This document shows, piece by piece, positions 49,283-50,299 of a stretch of DNA of 50,299 nucleotides. Source of the DNA: Staphylococcus coagulans (GTDB taxonomy: Bacteria > Bacillota > Bacilli > Staphylococcales > Staphylococcaceae). The number at the start of each line of letters is the position of its first letter. Within the stretch, counting starts at the first letter, position 1. The notes under the pieces were generated by a model. It made no database searches and was not told the DNA's origin. It was given only the letters and a program-made list of their open reading frames with translations. The translations under genes were made by a program, and so were the position numbers. Where the stretch lies: assembly GCF_002901995.1 (NCBI RefSeq), contig NZ_PPQN01000047.1, positions 1-50,299 on the forward strand, read 5' to 3'.

Positions 49283-49332
49283 AGTTGCCCAATAGGCTGA
49301 AAATTGATGCGTTGGGCAGAAAATGGGCAACT
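49283..49332. repeat. Three-armed inverted repeat after glnA
   Basis: AGTTGCCCA (49283-49291) pairs perfectly with TGGGCAACT (49324-49332), or alternatively TTGCCCA with TTGGGCA at 49312-49318. The two pairings are mutually exclusive. It marks the boundary between the conserved backbone and the degraded right end. Confidence 0.6.
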
Positions 49333-49337
49333 CCACA

Positions 49338-49480
49338 CTAAGATATCTTCCTGTCATTAATAAATTTTTCAAAGTTCTCTTCTGCCTTATGATTCATTTC
49401 TAACAAAAATGTGGCATGTGTATGTGTTAATTTATAAGTATTCAACAATTTACGGTGTGCTACGATGTAAGTAATAGAGA
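49338..49480 (-). pseudogene. C-terminal remnant, possibly TnpV-like
   Basis: The minus-strand frame ends LLNTYKLTHTHATFLLE, MNHKAEENFEKFINDRKIS. The pattern of a leucine-rich turn, an HxxxxxE segment and AEE with a helical end resembles the C-terminus of TnpV-type transposon-associated proteins, from memory only. The upstream part of the frame is not protein-like and has no binding site, so this is a fragment at best. The approximate 5' limit is a guess. Confidence 0.3.
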
Positions 49481-49499
49481 TTAAACTGTGCGACAAAAT

Positions 49500-49715
49500 A
49501 TGAATTATTATAGATATACTCATAATATCGGATGGGATACAACAGCTTCGGCGCACGTCTTAAAAGCATGCTATGTGATTTATGATACGCCAATCGATAA
49601 TAATTGGTACTACGATGATACAAATGATATTGCATTTTCATCTGGCTTTGTTCTGGCTCTTGCTGAAGAGAAATTAGATTATTTTCAAGTGAAAGTTAAA
49701 TATTTGAGTAATTAA
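49500..49715 (+). CDS. Hypothetical protein, 71 residues (possibly a fragment)
   Basis: ATG 49500 gives MNYYRYTHNIGWDTTASAHV and ends EEKLDYFQVKVKYLSN. The composition is rich in Tyr, Asp and Asn, with WYYDDTND in the middle, and looks like a genuine acidic soluble protein. No convincing ribosome binding site precedes ATG 49500 or the in-frame GTG 49488, so it may be the tail of a larger gene. I do not recognise a family; small acidic proteins of this kind include toxin-immunity proteins, but that is speculation. Confidence 0.4.
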   Translation: MNYYRYTHNIGWDTTASAHVLKACYVIYDTPIDNNWYYDDTNDIAFSSGFVLALAEEKLDYFQVKVKYLSN

Positions 49716-49827
49716 GATTTGATTGTAGAGTTTGAGAAAAAGGTCATAATTTAAAAAATATATTTACAAAAGAAGAAATAAAAAGTATAAAGTTAAAGAT
49801 CAATTAAGGTAGGGTAAAACTAAATAA
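49716..49827. other. AT-rich non-coding stretch
   Basis: Stops occur in all frames I read; no feature seen. Confidence 0.5.
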
Positions 49828-50023
49828 ACTGTAACAGAAGTAGATAAAATAACATTGTACTTTTCTTTTTCAGATACTAAAAAGATAGTTGCATTAGGTG
49901 CTGCTGCTATTAAAAAAAATTGCTGAATTGACTGGTGTTATACTTGGAGCAAGTGTAGGGAATTTCTTTGGTACTATAGCAGCATCAAATGTTGACACTA
50001 GTAAAAGCATATATATAATTTAA
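49828..50023 (+). pseudogene. Frameshifted glycine-rich hydrophobic fragment
   Basis: One frame from 49828 reads to KKIVALGAAAIKK and then hits TGA at 49924. If one A of the eight-A run at 49912-49919 is removed, it continues IAELTGVILGASVGNFFGT and IAASNVDTSKSIYII to TAA at 50021. The joined product has an amphipathic, glycine-zipper-like segment, as in membrane-active peptides or toxin translocation regions. No start or binding site was found. It is either a pseudogene or a homopolymer sequencing error. Confidence 0.45.
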
Positions 50024-50089
50024 GTCTAAATAGAATTCTGAACGAGTATATGTTTTAACGCCGGTAAAATGAGGCTATCAGTATGGATG

Positions 50090-50282
50090 ATTATATGGAT
50101 AGGTTTAAATATTCTTTAAAAATTGGTATTTTAGCGTTCCTTCTATTCTGTACTTTGTTCCTATGCCTAGTGGTATTATCAAGATTGTTATTTATTCTTT
50201 TATTTTTGCTGTTTTGCTTATGATTTTAGTTCGTATATTTTTACCTTTAAAAATTACAAAACTGAAAAAGAACAGACTTTAA
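50090..50282 (+). pseudogene. Broken small membrane protein gene
   Basis: Two hydrophobic stretches lie in different frames: an upstream one around KIGILAFLLFC and a downstream one reading VPMPSGIIKIVIYSF, then VLLMILVRIFLPLK and a basic end before TAA at 50280. They join into a plausible two-helix membrane protein only with a frame change near 50145-50155. The start codon is uncertain. The family is unknown. Confidence 0.4.
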
Positions 50283-50299
50283 AGGTCTATCCTTTTTTA
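50274..50299 (+). terminator. Terminator at the window end
   Basis: AGAC and GTCT around TTTAAAG, followed by CC and seven T, form a short hairpin with a T-run right after the broken membrane gene. Confidence 0.45.

Noticed and set aside
49338..49480. Tyrosine integrase C-terminus (because of HTHATFLLE)
   Set aside because: The motif lacks the preceding HxLR and the following LGH..YTH context; a TnpV-like tail fits slightly better, though weakly.

Overview
This is a Staphylococcus chromosome segment. It is AT-rich, has strong AGGAGG-type ribosome binding sites and many GTG/TTG starts. From truB to glnA the gene order is the one I remember for S. aureus (rbfA-truB-ribF-rpsO-pnp-rnjB-ftsK-ymf cluster-pgsA-cinA-recA-rny-ymdB-korAB-miaB-ricA-mutSL-glpPFKD-miaA-hfq-hflX-glnRA). 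Protein divergence and a few extra genes suggest a non-aureus, perhaps animal-associated species. I cannot name it from sequence alone. The first 19 bases are the Nextera/Tn5 mosaic-end adapter, so the left end is an untrimmed contig end. The right end dissolves into broken genes.

Layout. 1-404: adapter, two terminators and the rbfA promoter. 405-7398: translation and RNA genes (rbfA, truB, ribF, rpsO, pnp, rnjB). 7535-15856: the DNA translocase, a GntR regulator, the YfmF/YfmH/YmfI trio linked to elongation factor P modification, a DUF3388 protein, a short RodZ-like protein and pgsA. 16115-20323: cinA, recA with a LexA box, and rny. 20445-23391: an accessory patch with an unknown 72-residue protein and a cadCA cadmium/zinc efflux operon whose promoter lies between two near-identical CadC-type operators. 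23721-29954: ymdB, the 2-oxoacid oxidoreductase korAB, a thiamine-binding protein, miaB and ricA. 30094-35328: a ThiW-type transporter component, mutS and mutL. 35351-41597: the glycerol regulon glpP/F/K/D with an S66 peptidase gene inserted, GlpP-type leader terminators on glpF and glpD, and two cre-like sites at glpF. 41915-49228: a lipase-like hydrolase, miaA, a short hfq, glutathione peroxidase (the only stress gene on the minus strand), hflX, a PLP enzyme, glnR and glnA. 49229-50299: inverted repeats and degraded or frameshifted fragments.

The window is unusually rich in RNA-decay functions: PNPase, RNase J2, RNase Y, the RNase Y partner RicA, YmdB and Hfq. It also holds several legible regulatory circuits (LexA-recA, CadC-cadCA, CcpA/GlpP-glp, GlnR-glnRA). 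I did not find a convincing new multi-gene system. The most unexplained items are a long imperfect RNA-like helix between hfq and gpx, the 72-residue gene beside cadCA, a minus-strand coding remnant after glpD, and the decayed locus at the right end.
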